From positions 1 through 64,000 of the forward strand of contig JAPOPC010000048.1 of assembly GCA_026713105.1 (NCBI GenBank): a stretch of DNA of 64,000 nt, in the 5' to 3' direction. Origin of the DNA: Acidimicrobiaceae bacterium (GTDB taxonomy: Bacteria; Actinomycetota; Acidimicrobiia; Acidimicrobiales; Poriferisodalaceae). Positions 51,927 through 61,404 of the stretch are shown here, one piece after another (position 1 is the stretch's first letter; each line of letters opens with the position of its first letter). The notes under the pieces are model-generated. The model saw only the letters and a list, made by a program, of their open reading frames with translations. It made no database searches and was not told where the DNA came from. Position numbers and translations under genes: made by a program.

Positions 51927-53105
51927 GTGAACGAGATCTATCTCGACTACAACGCCTCCGCGCCTTGCGATCCGCGGGTGGCGGACGCTGTCACGAAGGC
52001 CATGACCGACGGATTCGGCAATGCGTCGTCAGCCCATCGATTTGGCCGGCGACAGGCCGCAGCGGTCAGTGAGGCCCGCGAACAGGTGGCCGCTCTCGTG
52101 GGCGGAGCGCCGGGAGGGGTCGTCTTCACCGCCGGGGCGACGGAGGCCAACAATCTCGCCCTTGGCGGCTTCGCTCCGGCGAGTCACGGATCTCAGCCAG
52201 ATACGACTCCGATGCTGGTGGTCTCCGCGGTGGAGCACGCATCCGTCAGCCGAGCGGCAGAGGCTTTCGCCGCGACCGGTCGTTGCAAGTACCGCACTGC
52301 CGCCGTCACGCCAGGCGGGTTTGTTGACGTCGACGCGCTGGCTGGCTTGCTGACAGAGACCGGATACCCCGTGATGGTGTCGGTGATGGCTGCCAATAGC
52401 GAGACGGGCGTCCTCAATCCCATTGAGGAGGTTGCTCAACTCGTTCATCAGGCAGGGGCGCTGTTCCACTGCGATGCCACTCAGATGGTTGGTCGGCTGC
52501 CATTCGATATGTCGGCGCTTGGCTGTGATCTGGTCTCGCTCAGCGGCCACAAGATCTGCGGCCCGACGGGCGTGGGCGCCCTGGTCGGGACTCGTGAGGC
52601 CCTCGCTGCTCTGCACCCGACGCTGTGGGGCGGTGGTCATGAGCGCGGCCTTCGCTCGGGCTCGCTGAATGTCGCGGGCATCGTCGGCCTGGGAGTCGCT
52701 GCGGAGCTTGCAGCCGATGAGCAGGAAACGGAATCCGAGCGAGTCGGCGCGTTGCGAGATCGATTCGTTGATTCGCTGATCGACGCATTGCCTGCGGTTG
52801 ATCAGAACGGCGACATCGAACGTCGGCTCCCCAATACCGCCAATCTCCACTTCGCCGGAACGGATTCGGATGCCGTGCTCGTGAACATGGACCCCGTCGC
52901 AGCATCCGCGGGGAGCGCCTGCAGCACCGGTGCGATCGAACCCTCGCCGGTCCTGACGTCGATGGGACTGTCGCGTGAAGCGGCGTTCGAATCGGTGCGG
53001 TTCAGCCTCGGACGATTCACTACATCGAGCGAAATTGCCGTCGCCGCCGAGAAGGTTGTCACAGCCGTTCGTTACGTTCGGCTCATGACCACAGAGGCGG
53101 CATGA
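51927..53105 (+). CDS. sspA: Cysteine desulfurase of phosphorothioate system (SspA)
   Basis: 392 residues from a GTG start. This class V aminotransferase has IYLDYNASAPCDPRV at the N-terminus, the PLP His in VSAVEHASVSR, the PLP Lys in SLSGHKICGPTG and the active-site Cys loop SAGSACSTGAIEPS. The enzyme takes sulfur from L-cysteine as a persulfide and hands it on for insertion into the DNA backbone. IscS and DndA have the same fold, so the name comes from context: the next genes encode a DUF4007 protein, a large ATPase and a PP-loop enzyme, the SspBCD set. It ends one base before the next gene. Confidence 0.88.
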   Translation: MNEIYLDYNASAPCDPRVADAVTKAMTDGFGNASSAHRFGRRQAAAVSEAREQVAALVGGAPGGVVFTAGATEANNLALGGFAPASHGSQPDTTPMLVVSAVEHASVSRAAEAFAATGRCKYRTAAVTPGGFVDVDALAGLLTETGYPVMVSVMAANSETGVLNPIEEVAQLVHQAGALFHCDATQMVGRLPFDMSALGCDLVSLSGHKICGPTGVGALVGTREALAALHPTLWGGGHERGLRSGSLNVAGIVGLGVAAELAADEQETESERVGALRDRFVDSLIDALPAVDQNGDIERRLPNTANLHFAGTDSDAVLVNMDPVAASAGSACSTGAIEPSPVLTSMGLSREAAFESVRFSLGRFTTSSEIAVAAEKVVTAVRYVRLMTTEAA

Positions 53106-53106
53106 C

Positions 53107-54183
53107 GTGCACCTGAGCGAGGCCGCAGAGCCGGTATTTGCACGCCATGAGACGTTCCATCCTCGCTACGGCTGGTTCCGTAAGGCGTATGTAGCGGCTA
53201 CCGCTGACCCGCGCGTCTTTGCGAGCGAGGACGCTCCGGTGCGCCTGGGCGTGGGCAAGAACATGGTTCGCGCCATTCGTTTCTGGGGACTCGCGGCCAA
53301 AGTGGTCGTCGAAGTTCCTGATCCCGACGCTCGGTCGGGTCGCAAGCCGACAATTGTGAAGCCGACTCGATTCGGCGAAGCGCTGTTTGGTGAAGACGGC
53401 TGGGATCCGTGGATGGAGGACCCGGCATCGCTTTGGCTGCTGCACTGGCGCCTGCTGGCTCGCCCGTGCCGATTGCCAGTGTGGTGGTTGGCGCTCTGCG
53501 ACTTCAATGCGGTGGAGTTCGAGGTAGAAGATCTCGGCAGGTCCGTGATGACGCAGCTGCGTTCGGTGCCGGACTGGAAAGAGCCGAGCGAATCCGCGGT
53601 CGAGAAGGACCTCAGTGCTTTCATGCGCACGTACGGACCGACGTCTCGTACTGGCCGAGAGACTGTCGACGATGCAGCAGACTGCCCGCTGCGGGAACTG
53701 CGCCTGGTCGGTCGGTCTGAGGCGACCGGCGCCCACCGCTACAAGCTGGGTTTGAAGCCGACGCTGGCTCCAGCGGTTGCGGCACACGCCGTGCTGGACT
53801 GGATTGCACGCACCGGTTTGACCGGCCAGACGATCACACTCGAACGGATCGTCGCGGAGAGCGGCTCGCCAGCGAGCGTGTTCAAGTTGAATGCAGCCGA
53901 TTTGTTCACAGCCCTGACCCCCGCAGTCGAAGTCACGGACTCGTTGGACTTCACGACACCGACAGGGGTGCCCCAGCTCTCATGGAAGGGCGACGTGGCT
54001 ACAGCTGCGGCCGAGCTGCTGTCCGAGCACTACGGCGTCGTGCCCCTTGATCCAATTGCCGGGCCTCTGAGCGACGAACCGACAGGTCGCAGTGACGAGT
54101 CCGAAGAAGACAACGAAGCGGAAGATGTCCTGACTCGCTTGCATGTTCGACAGGCGCGACGCGACGGGAGACGAGGGCGGTGA
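53107..54183 (+). CDS. sspB: DUF4007 protein, DNA nickase of phosphorothioate system (SspB)
   Basis: 358 residues from the GTG at 53107. The DUF4007 signature is plain in the N-terminus: FARHETFHPRYGWFRKAY and PVRLGVGKNMVRAIRFWG. The middle part carries a winged-helix-like segment, and the C-terminus is acidic and Arg-rich (ESEEDNEAEDVLTRLHVR). In the studied Ssp systems, SspB nicks one DNA strand to allow sulfur insertion and so determines single-strand modification. The gene is packed between sspA and sspC, with a GTGA overlap at its end. The assignment depends on family and context. Confidence 0.85.
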   Translation: MHLSEAAEPVFARHETFHPRYGWFRKAYVAATADPRVFASEDAPVRLGVGKNMVRAIRFWGLAAKVVVEVPDPDARSGRKPTIVKPTRFGEALFGEDGWDPWMEDPASLWLLHWRLLARPCRLPVWWLALCDFNAVEFEVEDLGRSVMTQLRSVPDWKEPSESAVEKDLSAFMRTYGPTSRTGRETVDDAADCPLRELRLVGRSEATGAHRYKLGLKPTLAPAVAAHAVLDWIARTGLTGQTITLERIVAESGSPASVFKLNAADLFTALTPAVEVTDSLDFTTPTGVPQLSWKGDVATAAAELLSEHYGVVPLDPIAGPLSDEPTGRSDESEEDNEAEDVLTRLHVRQARRDGRRGR

Positions 54184-57100
54184 CGAAGCTGGCCGATGTG
54201 CTGTCGGTGCGGAGCCAATTCGCACGGTCGGCGAACTTCGAGCGCGACGCGGACAGTGCCGAACCGCTCGACGGCTACGTCGTGACTGCGCGGGCGCTCG
54301 ATGTCGTTGAACGCATTGCGTCGTCGGCGCTCGGGCCCGCTGGCGGTGCATGGTCGGTCACAGGTCCGTACGGCTCTGGCAAGTCGTCGCTGGGGTTACT
54401 GCTCGATGCGGCGTTCGGACCTCCCGGTAGCGCACGAGATAGCGCACTCGACAAGATCGCAGAAGCATCACCAACAGCCAAGAACCAGCTGAATCAGGCG
54501 CTCTCCAGGCACCGGAGCCGTTCGCGAGGCTTCTACCGAGCACTGGTCACGGCCGATCGTGAACCAGTCGCGCGAACGGTGCTTCGCGGTCTTCATCGAG
54601 CGGTGACGCGGCGCTACGGCAAGGTTCCAGGCTCGGCCCAGTTCCCGGCGTCGTCATTGCTCAAGCTTGCACAGCGGCGTGTCAGCCGAGCCGAAGACCC
54701 GGTTGACCCATCGGTGAGCGAACTCGTTGAGATTGCTCGCTGTATGGCCTCGCAAGACCCACTGCTCATCGTCATCGATGAGTTCGGAAAGAACCTCGAG
54801 GCCGCAGGGGACAACGAGTCCAGCGACATCTATCTCCTCCAACGGCTCGCCGAGGCCGGACAGGGCGCCGGGCTGCCGATCTTCGTGGTCACCTTGCAGC
54901 ACTTGTCGTTCGAGGAGTACCTCGCCGACGTCGACGATCGTCGGCGTCGCGACTGGGCCAAGGTGCAAGGCCGCTTTGTCGACGTCGCATTCACCGAATC
55001 GGCCCCTCAGACGCGAGCGCTGATAGCTCAAGCGTTCCGAGTCAGCGACGAACAGCTGCACCAGCGCATCGACAAGTGGGCCAGGCACCACGCCAAGTCG
55101 CTCGCGTCGGCAGGCATCACGGATCTCAGCGACCCCGGCACGATCGCATCTTGTTGGCCGCTTCACCCCGTCTCGACGCTTGTTCTGCCCGAGCTGTGCA
55201 ACCGATTCGGGCAGCACGAGCGAACGCTGTTCTCGTTCTTGGCTGGCAGCGAGTCAGGGACAGTGGCTTCGCTCGCAGCAGAAATCGAGATTGATCGCGC
55301 CGACTACGTGCCCTCGATCGGCCCCGAAGCTGTCTATGACTACTTCATGGCCACAGGTGGCGCCGGCGTCAGTGCCGTCGGCCGCTCAGGCCGGTGGACT
55401 GAGATCGCGAGCCGGCTGCGAGATGCCAATGGGCTGTCGTCTGCGGAGCAGCGCATCGCCAAGACAGTGGCGCTGCTGAACCTCGTCTCAGCTTCTGGTG
55501 CAGTGCGAGCCAGCGCTCCTGTTCTCAACCTCGTCGACTCTGCGTCGAAGGAGGTGCTCACTGGCCTCGAACAGCGCGGTCTGGTGACGTACCGATCATT
55601 CGCCGATGAATACCGAATCTGGCAAGGATCCGATGTCAATATCTCCGAGTTGCTGGAGGGGGCACACAACCGAGTCGCTGATCGGCCGCTGCACCAGGTG
55701 CTGGGCGCTGTCTATGAGCTTGAGCCAGTAGTCGCTGCTCGACACAGTGCTCAGAACGACGTGGTGCGACTGTTCAGTCGTCGCTTCGCCCACGGCGACG
55801 AGGCCGTCGTGCCGCCAGCTCCGCTCGATCCGATCGACGGCGAGCTGCTGCTGGTGGCGAATCCCGACGATGGACTACCGACGCTCTCTGAGGAAGCGCT
55901 TCGTAGTTCTGGCCGTGCACCGGACGATTCGGGCCGGGTGCGTCGGCTGCAGTCAAAACCGGTGGTCGCGGCTCTGCCCGAGAATGTTGTAGCGCTAGAT
56001 AGCGCCGCGCGCGCAGTGGCTGCGTTGAGCGACGTTCTCTCGGCGCCTCAGGTGGAAACTGACTGGGTCGCCCGACGCGAAGTAGGCGAGCGGCTCGCCT
56101 TGGCGCGCGTACAGCTAGAAGCGGCGGTGACGTCAGCGTTCGGCACCAGCAATTGCCAATGGGTGCTGCTCGATGACCAGGCCGGCATTGTGCTGCGACC
56201 AGGACGGGGAAGTGCGCCGCTCTCGGAAGCGGCGGATCTCGCCTATCCAGCTGCGCCGCGTATACCGAACGAAATGCTGAACCGCTCCGATCTGACTTCG
56301 CAAGGGGCCAAGGCCCGCCGGATCTTGCTGGAAGCCATGATCGAGCACAGCACCGAGTATCGGCTCGGCCTCAAGGGCTACGGGCCCGAGGTCGCCATGT
56401 ATGAGGCGGCGCTGAAACACGCCGGACTGCATCGCCCCAAGAAGGCCGGCGGTGATCCCATCTTCGGCAAGCCACGCGTGCGCCGTGACAGCAAGCCATC
56501 GGAGAGCAGCCGACAAATCGAGCAATTGCGCCTCATCCCTGCATGGGAGGCGATCGAAGAAGCATTCGAGTCGGCGAAGGCCACGCGCCTCAATGTTCGG
56601 GACCTGTACACGACCCTGGCGTCGCCCCCGTACGGCGTCAAAGCCGGTGTCATCCCCGTGGTCGTCACAGCCGCGTTGCTCGCACGAGCCGACCGCATGG
56701 CGATCTACGAGCACGGCACGTTCCAGCTCGGCCTGTCGGCTGACCTGTCGGAACGCATGGTGCGCAACCCGGAGCACTTCGAGGTCAAGCACTTTGCGAA
56801 CGTCACCGGCCGTCGCCGCGATGCGCTGAACGCACTCGCCGAGTGCTTCGGAGTCGACGCGAGTCTCGGCGATCGTCGAGTCGGCAACGTGCTCGCCGTC
56901 ACGCTGTATCTGGCGAGCCGAATGCGCCGTCTGGAGCAGTGGACGCGTCGGACGTCACACCTGTCGGCGGAAGCACTGGCGGTTCGTGACGCCTTGAACG
57001 AGGCGACGGAGCCGGACGTATTGCTGTTCGAGCTATTGCCAGTCGCCCTCGGCTACGAACCCATCGCACCCGGTCGCAAGCGGGCGGATATGCCCACCGC

Positions 57101-57764
57101 CGGATCAGCTGGCCTGTATTCGTCATTCGCCAGCGACCTCGCCCGCTGCATCGACGAGTTGACGTTTCGTTGTCGCAACATGATCGAGGAACTGCGGGAT
57201 GACTTGCTTGCCGCTGCAGGCGAACGCACGCGGCTGGCCGTCAGTGGCCCGGCTGTTGGACTCGTGGACGAAGTGCTCGATCGAGATATGCGAGCGTTCG
57301 TCTTGGCGTTGTCCAACGACGTGTACGACGACGATCGGGATTGGATGGCATCGATCGCGACCGTGGTCGCGAAGAAGGCGCCGACCGAGTGGAGCGACGA
57401 CGATCTTGCCAAGGTCCGAGCGGAGTTCCCGCATCGGCTCAACGCATTCAATCGATTGAGGGCGCTTCATGCCGAGCGTCGAGCGGCTGACGGGGCACCG
57501 TTCGAAGCGATTCGGATCGCCGTGACGCACCCAACAGGGGCCGAGGCCGTACGCCTCGCGGAGGTTGCTGAGGGCGAGACCGGCCAGGTGGAGGAAGCCC
57601 TTGACGAGCTGATCGCACAGGTCGCAGATTGGCTGGGCTCTCCCCAACGAGCGCACAACGCGATCTGGGCAACGCTCGGCAAGCGGCTTCTTGAGCATGA
57701 GCGTCCGCTCGACATCGGCCCAGTTCAGGAAGACAAATTGCCCAGGAGTGTCGGTCATGGTTGA
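54180..57764 (+). CDS. sspC: Large ATPase of phosphorothioate system (SspC)
   Basis: 1194 residues; the GTG start overlaps the sspB stop. A P-loop NTPase domain at the N-terminus has Walker A GPYGSGKSS (residues 62-70) and Walker B LLIVIDEFGKNLE (about 196-208). The rest is largely helical with winged-helix-like parts (LLNLVSASGAVRASAPVLNL) and no catalytic motif that I can name. In known Ssp systems, SspC is the ATPase that drives or recruits the modification complex. Its stop overlaps the sspD start by eight bases, so sspABCD is one tightly coupled operon. Length matches the large SspC proteins. Confidence 0.87.
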   Translation: MTKLADVLSVRSQFARSANFERDADSAEPLDGYVVTARALDVVERIASSALGPAGGAWSVTGPYGSGKSSLGLLLDAAFGPPGSARDSALDKIAEASPTAKNQLNQALSRHRSRSRGFYRALVTADREPVARTVLRGLHRAVTRRYGKVPGSAQFPASSLLKLAQRRVSRAEDPVDPSVSELVEIARCMASQDPLLIVIDEFGKNLEAAGDNESSDIYLLQRLAEAGQGAGLPIFVVTLQHLSFEEYLADVDDRRRRDWAKVQGRFVDVAFTESAPQTRALIAQAFRVSDEQLHQRIDKWARHHAKSLASAGITDLSDPGTIASCWPLHPVSTLVLPELCNRFGQHERTLFSFLAGSESGTVASLAAEIEIDRADYVPSIGPEAVYDYFMATGGAGVSAVGRSGRWTEIASRLRDANGLSSAEQRIAKTVALLNLVSASGAVRASAPVLNLVDSASKEVLTGLEQRGLVTYRSFADEYRIWQGSDVNISELLEGAHNRVADRPLHQVLGAVYELEPVVAARHSAQNDVVRLFSRRFAHGDEAVVPPAPLDPIDGELLLVANPDDGLPTLSEEALRSSGRAPDDSGRVRRLQSKPVVAALPENVVALDSAARAVAALSDVLSAPQVETDWVARREVGERLALARVQLEAAVTSAFGTSNCQWVLLDDQAGIVLRPGRGSAPLSEAADLAYPAAPRIPNEMLNRSDLTSQGAKARRILLEAMIEHSTEYRLGLKGYGPEVAMYEAALKHAGLHRPKKAGGDPIFGKPRVRRDSKPSESSRQIEQLRLIPAWEAIEEAFESAKATRLNVRDLYTTLASPPYGVKAGVIPVVVTAALLARADRMAIYEHGTFQLGLSADLSERMVRNPEHFEVKHFANVTGRRRDALNALAECFGVDASLGDRRVGNVLAVTLYLASRMRRLEQWTRRTSHLSAEALAVRDALNEATEPDVLLFELLPVALGYEPIAPGRKRADMPTAGSAGLYSSFASDLARCIDELTFRCRNMIEELRDDLLAAAGERTRLAVSGPAVGLVDEVLDRDMRAFVLALSNDVYDDDRDWMASIATVVAKKAPTEWSDDDLAKVRAEFPHRLNAFNRLRALHAERRAADGAPFEAIRIAVTHPTGAEAVRLAEVAEGETGQVEEALDELIAQVADWLGSPQRAHNAIWATLGKRLLEHERPLDIGPVQEDKLPRSVGHG

Positions 57765-58605
57765 GCAAACGCGGCATATCTGCGGCATCTCGGGCGGCAA
57801 GGATTCAAGCGCTCTAGCGCTCTACCTACGAGACCGAGTGCCGCAAATGGAGTACTTCTTCTGCGATACGGGCGCTGAGTTGCCCGAGACGTACGAGTTC
57901 CTCACCCGTCTCGAGGTCATCCTGGGCAAGCCGATCGCTCGCCTGAACTCCGAACGCGGTTTCGACCACTGGTTTGAGGTCTTTCGTGGAGCGCTGCCGT
58001 CGCCGCAGATGCGCTGGTGCACCAAGGTGATGAAGATCAAGCCCATCGAAGCGTGGATAGGCGACGAGCCTGCGGTGTCGTACGTAGCCATCCGGGCAGA
58101 CGAGGCGAACCGCAAGGGCTATGTGTCGACCAAGCCGAACATCGAGAGCCGCTTCCCGTTCGTCGAAGACGGCATCGACCACGACGGCGTCATGCAGATC
58201 CTCGACGACGCGGGCATCGGCCTCCCCGATTATTACGAGTGGCGCACACGCTCAGGCTGCTACTTCTGCTTCTACCAACGCAAGGCCGAGTGGGTGGGCC
58301 TCGCGGAACGCCACCCAGAGCTCTACGAGCGCGCGATTGCGATTGAACAAAAGGTCCTGCTCGACGCCGGAGTCGACGGAGATGCCGACTTCAGCGAGCG
58401 TGCCATGGCCGGACGCCAGTACACGTGGAGCGGCGGTGAGACGCTCGTGCAACTACGCTCCCGCAGCCAAGAAATCCTCGACAAACACGAAGCTGCCATA
58501 GACCGTATCCGTCAGGTCCGCACAGCGATACCCGTCCTCGAAGCTCTTTCGGATGCGCTTGACGCCGACGATGACACGGATCCCTGCACAATTTGCGCTG
58601 TCTAA
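57757..58605 (+). CDS. sspD: PAPS-reductase-like PP-loop enzyme of phosphorothioate system (SspD)
   Basis: 282 residues from the ATG at 57757, with AGGAG upstream; codons before it overlap sspC. The ATP-pyrophosphatase PP-loop is SGGKDSSALALYL (from residue 12). CDTGAELPETYEFL and MRWCTKVMKIKPIEAWI are typical of the DndC/PAPS reductase group. Cysteines at GCYFCF and the C-terminal CTIC could bind an iron-sulfur cluster, as in DndC. The enzyme is thought to activate the DNA phosphate for sulfur transfer from SspA. It is the last gene of the overlapping set; sspE follows after 102 bases. Confidence 0.9.
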   Translation: MVEQTRHICGISGGKDSSALALYLRDRVPQMEYFFCDTGAELPETYEFLTRLEVILGKPIARLNSERGFDHWFEVFRGALPSPQMRWCTKVMKIKPIEAWIGDEPAVSYVAIRADEANRKGYVSTKPNIESRFPFVEDGIDHDGVMQILDDAGIGLPDYYEWRTRSGCYFCFYQRKAEWVGLAERHPELYERAIAIEQKVLLDAGVDGDADFSERAMAGRQYTWSGGETLVQLRSRSQEILDKHEAAIDRIRQVRTAIPVLEALSDALDADDDTDPCTICAV

Positions 58606-58707
58606 GCCCGTTGAATGTGTGCAATATAGAGGGCTGAGAGCAACGCTAGAGCTTAGAGAACACCCACATGCATACAAACCACGAGCAACTTCGGGACAAC
58701 CTATTTC

Positions 58708-60969
58708 ATGCACGACATTTCTGACATCCTCAAAGCCTCCTCAAAGAGCGCGATCGAATTCATGTCTGAACGCGGGCAAGGATTCTTCATTCCACCATAT
58801 CAACGCGAATACTCTTGGGACGAGGAACATATATTCCGTTTGTTCGACGATATCAATCACGGAATCGGGCAACTGTTACTGCGTGAAGACGCGGCCACGT
58901 TCATCGGTACATTCATTGGCATTCTGGCGAACGAACACAATATCATCGAGCCGATGGGGGCAGGAGCACCTGGCCGAATTATGATTGTGATTGATGGCCA
59001 ACAGCGATTGACAACATTGACGCTCGTGAGTGTGGCCCTACATCAGAGACTAACGCAGAGCGCACAGATTTACGAAGAGTCTTCAGATTCTGTAGGTACT
59101 TGGTTACGAGGGCAATGCGCAGAGACGCTCCCTGAACTTCTATCGACGATTGTAGAGGACAGGCGCCATGGCGATAATGAATTCAGATGGTGTCCTCGAA
59201 TTATCCGGGCGTATTCCGACAAGTGGTCCCGTAAGAGAACGGAAGCGCAGTATCAGTCACCGATAGCGCGCCTGTTGCATTCCTATGGACAACACGCTGT
59301 CAAAGAAGAAGCCAATCCCTTCCGGCCGTCAAGTCGGTCCGTCATCACGGATACTCTGGCGTACGTCGATAAGACGCTGGGCGCGGCGGTAGAAGGATCA
59401 TCTGAGGATATTAGGCTGCCCGATGTAAGCCACCTCGCTACAAGCGAGAATGTCAGCCGCGCACTATTTGGAGGCGATTGTCCCGGCGAAGTAGCGAAGC
59501 AGCTTTCGGACGAAGCGCTTGCGCAAGAACGTCAGATATTTCGACTGTTAGTTGTTGCCCGATTTATGTTGTATCGAGTTGCCGCAACCATTGTTACAGC
59601 AACTACCGAAGATTATGCATTCGACATGTTCGAGTCGTTGAATACGACAGGCGAGCCGCTAACCGCTTTTGAGACATTTCGGCCGAAAGTTATCCAAACA
59701 GTTGGTCAAGACGGATTTCGTAGATCGCGATCGGAGACATTCTTAGCTCACGCAGAAGACTATCTTCACAAGTTCAAGACCGCACAAGAACGCCAACGAG
59801 CCACAAATGACCTTCTCATTCCCTTCGCCTTGGCAGAGTCGGGACGCCGTTTATCTCGCCGACCGAGTGAACAAAGATCCTACCTTCGCCTCAGGTACGA
59901 CGGTTTGACATCCCTGGAACGTGAATCGTTCTTGGAGCATATGGGGCACATTGCGCAGTTACTGCAGCACGCTTGGGACTCAGAGACTGTCGGTGACATG
60001 GGGCCGGCATTGAAGGGGCTCGGAAGGCTTACAACTGATGAGCAAATGTGCTTTGATATTCTCCAATCGACCAATCACACGATTTCAATTGCGGCACTTA
60101 CAAGGTTTTACTCGGCCCGGCTTTCCGGGGACTCAGTCTCATGTGGAGGAGCTCTTCGGGCGGTAACGGCGTTCCTTGCACTCTGGCGCGGAGCGAAGGG
60201 CGGCACCGCGGGAATTGACAACATTCACCGAGTTCTGTTGCGCGAAGGCAATCAAGAGCAAGGTATTGCACCGTTAGCTCGCGTGCCCCAGGATGTTTCT
60301 CGTGCATCGAGGCCCCAAAACGAGATGCTTGAGAAGTACTTTCGTCTGCAGCTAGACGCCGCCGGGATTGGCACACGTAAAGCCTGGGTTGAACGAGCAT
60401 CGTCAATTCCAATTTATGCGCACAATCAACAGTTGACACGATTCCTCTTGCTGGCTGCGAATCATGACACCGTCGTAGAGGTTGCGACACCCGCATTGAT
60501 TGCAGTTGGTAAGGCGGGCGTGTTGCCACTCTTGACATATGAACAATGGAATGACCGTAAGAATATATCAGTGGAACACGTCGCGCCTCGCAAGCGGGAC
60601 GGTGAGAATGACTGGTCGCCAAGTCTCTATGAGGATCTGGAGACGATTGATTGTCTAGGCAACCTCATTCTCTTACCTGCAGAGGCCAATTCCAGTATCT
60701 CGAATCGGTCTTGGCCCGAGAAGCACGCCTGTTATAGAATATTGGCCGCCCAAACACCGGCTGAGCAAGAGCATGAAGTACATGTTGCTCAAGAACTGGG
60801 AATTGACCTGCCTCAGGTGGTGATTGACACAATTGACTATCTCCCGATTGCAGCTACCGTAGCCAACTTGGAGAACGATTGGGACGTCGATGTCGTCGCC
60901 GAGCGGTCGAAGATGCTTTGCGCATTGGCGTGGGATCGAATTGCGCCATGGCTCGGCTATGAGGTTTAG
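58708..60969 (+). CDS. sspE: Phosphorothioate-sensing effector with DUF262 and DUF1524 domains (SspE)
   Basis: 753 residues. The N-terminal DUF262 domain has FIPPYQREYSW (about residues 27-37) and IDGQQRLTT (95-103), linked to NTP hydrolysis in SspE. The C-terminal DUF1524 domain is an HNH-type nuclease: VEHVAPRK (about residue 622), LGNLILLPAEAN and ISNRSWPEK. In known systems, SspE senses phosphorothioate DNA, hydrolyses NTP and nicks invading DNA. Base composition is clearly richer in A and T than sspABCD (for example ATATTCCGTTTG, AATTATCC), and a 102-base gap precedes it, so it was probably added from another source and may have its own promoter. Confidence 0.87.
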   Translation: MHDISDILKASSKSAIEFMSERGQGFFIPPYQREYSWDEEHIFRLFDDINHGIGQLLLREDAATFIGTFIGILANEHNIIEPMGAGAPGRIMIVIDGQQRLTTLTLVSVALHQRLTQSAQIYEESSDSVGTWLRGQCAETLPELLSTIVEDRRHGDNEFRWCPRIIRAYSDKWSRKRTEAQYQSPIARLLHSYGQHAVKEEANPFRPSSRSVITDTLAYVDKTLGAAVEGSSEDIRLPDVSHLATSENVSRALFGGDCPGEVAKQLSDEALAQERQIFRLLVVARFMLYRVAATIVTATTEDYAFDMFESLNTTGEPLTAFETFRPKVIQTVGQDGFRRSRSETFLAHAEDYLHKFKTAQERQRATNDLLIPFALAESGRRLSRRPSEQRSYLRLRYDGLTSLERESFLEHMGHIAQLLQHAWDSETVGDMGPALKGLGRLTTDEQMCFDILQSTNHTISIAALTRFYSARLSGDSVSCGGALRAVTAFLALWRGAKGGTAGIDNIHRVLLREGNQEQGIAPLARVPQDVSRASRPQNEMLEKYFRLQLDAAGIGTRKAWVERASSIPIYAHNQQLTRFLLLAANHDTVVEVATPALIAVGKAGVLPLLTYEQWNDRKNISVEHVAPRKRDGENDWSPSLYEDLETIDCLGNLILLPAEANSSISNRSWPEKHACYRILAAQTPAEQEHEVHVAQELGIDLPQVVIDTIDYLPIAATVANLENDWDVDVVAERSKMLCALAWDRIAPWLGYEV

Positions 60970-61119
60970 CCGTTGACCTCGACCATGATGCAGCGACACC
61001 GAGTCTGTGGTCAGTTGGCAATGGGCGTGATCGTGGCCGAGGTGGGTACTGTGGCGCCGTTGTCGGCGACTGCCGCCGGCGGGCCGGTAAACGGCGCACC
61101 CAAAGCGAGCGAGGAAACC

Positions 61120-61404
61120 ATGGAACTTGGCGAGGCAGCACTGACGTCGATGACGACGAGGTACTTCACGAAGGACCCTGTCTCTGACGAGACACTGGAG
61201 CAGGCGTTCGACTACGCGCGTCACGCACCCCAGGGCGGCAACCGCCAGCCAGTGCGCTTCATCGTCGTGCGTGACGACGAGAAGAAGCGGCAGCTACAGG
61301 AGTGGTACCTGGAGCCGTGAAAGGCCTACCTCGGCATGGCCCGCAGCGGCGACATCGAGATCGTCGGCGAGAAGGCGAAGCGCCTGCTCGACAGCGCTGA
61401 CTAC
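61120..61404 (+). pseudogene. Nitroreductase family gene, broken by nonsense codon and IS insertion
   Basis: From the ATG at 61120 (GAGGAA upstream) the frame reads MELGEAALTSMTTRYFTKD and ARHAPQGGNRQPVRFIVVRD, a nitroreductase N-terminus with the FMN-binding Arg and the GGNxQP motif. A TGA at 61318 follows WYLEP where the family has Trp; the same frame then continues KAYLGMARSGDIEI and LLDSADY until the ISAzo13 element begins at 61405. No nitroreductase sequence is found beyond the element, so the 3' part is lost. Confidence 0.8.

Noticed and set aside
51927-58605. Assignment as a Dnd (DndABCDE) system
   Set aside because: The desulfurase and PP-loop enzyme fit both, but there is no DndB, DndD or DndE, and the DUF4007 protein, the large ATPase and the DUF262/DUF1524 effector fit Ssp.
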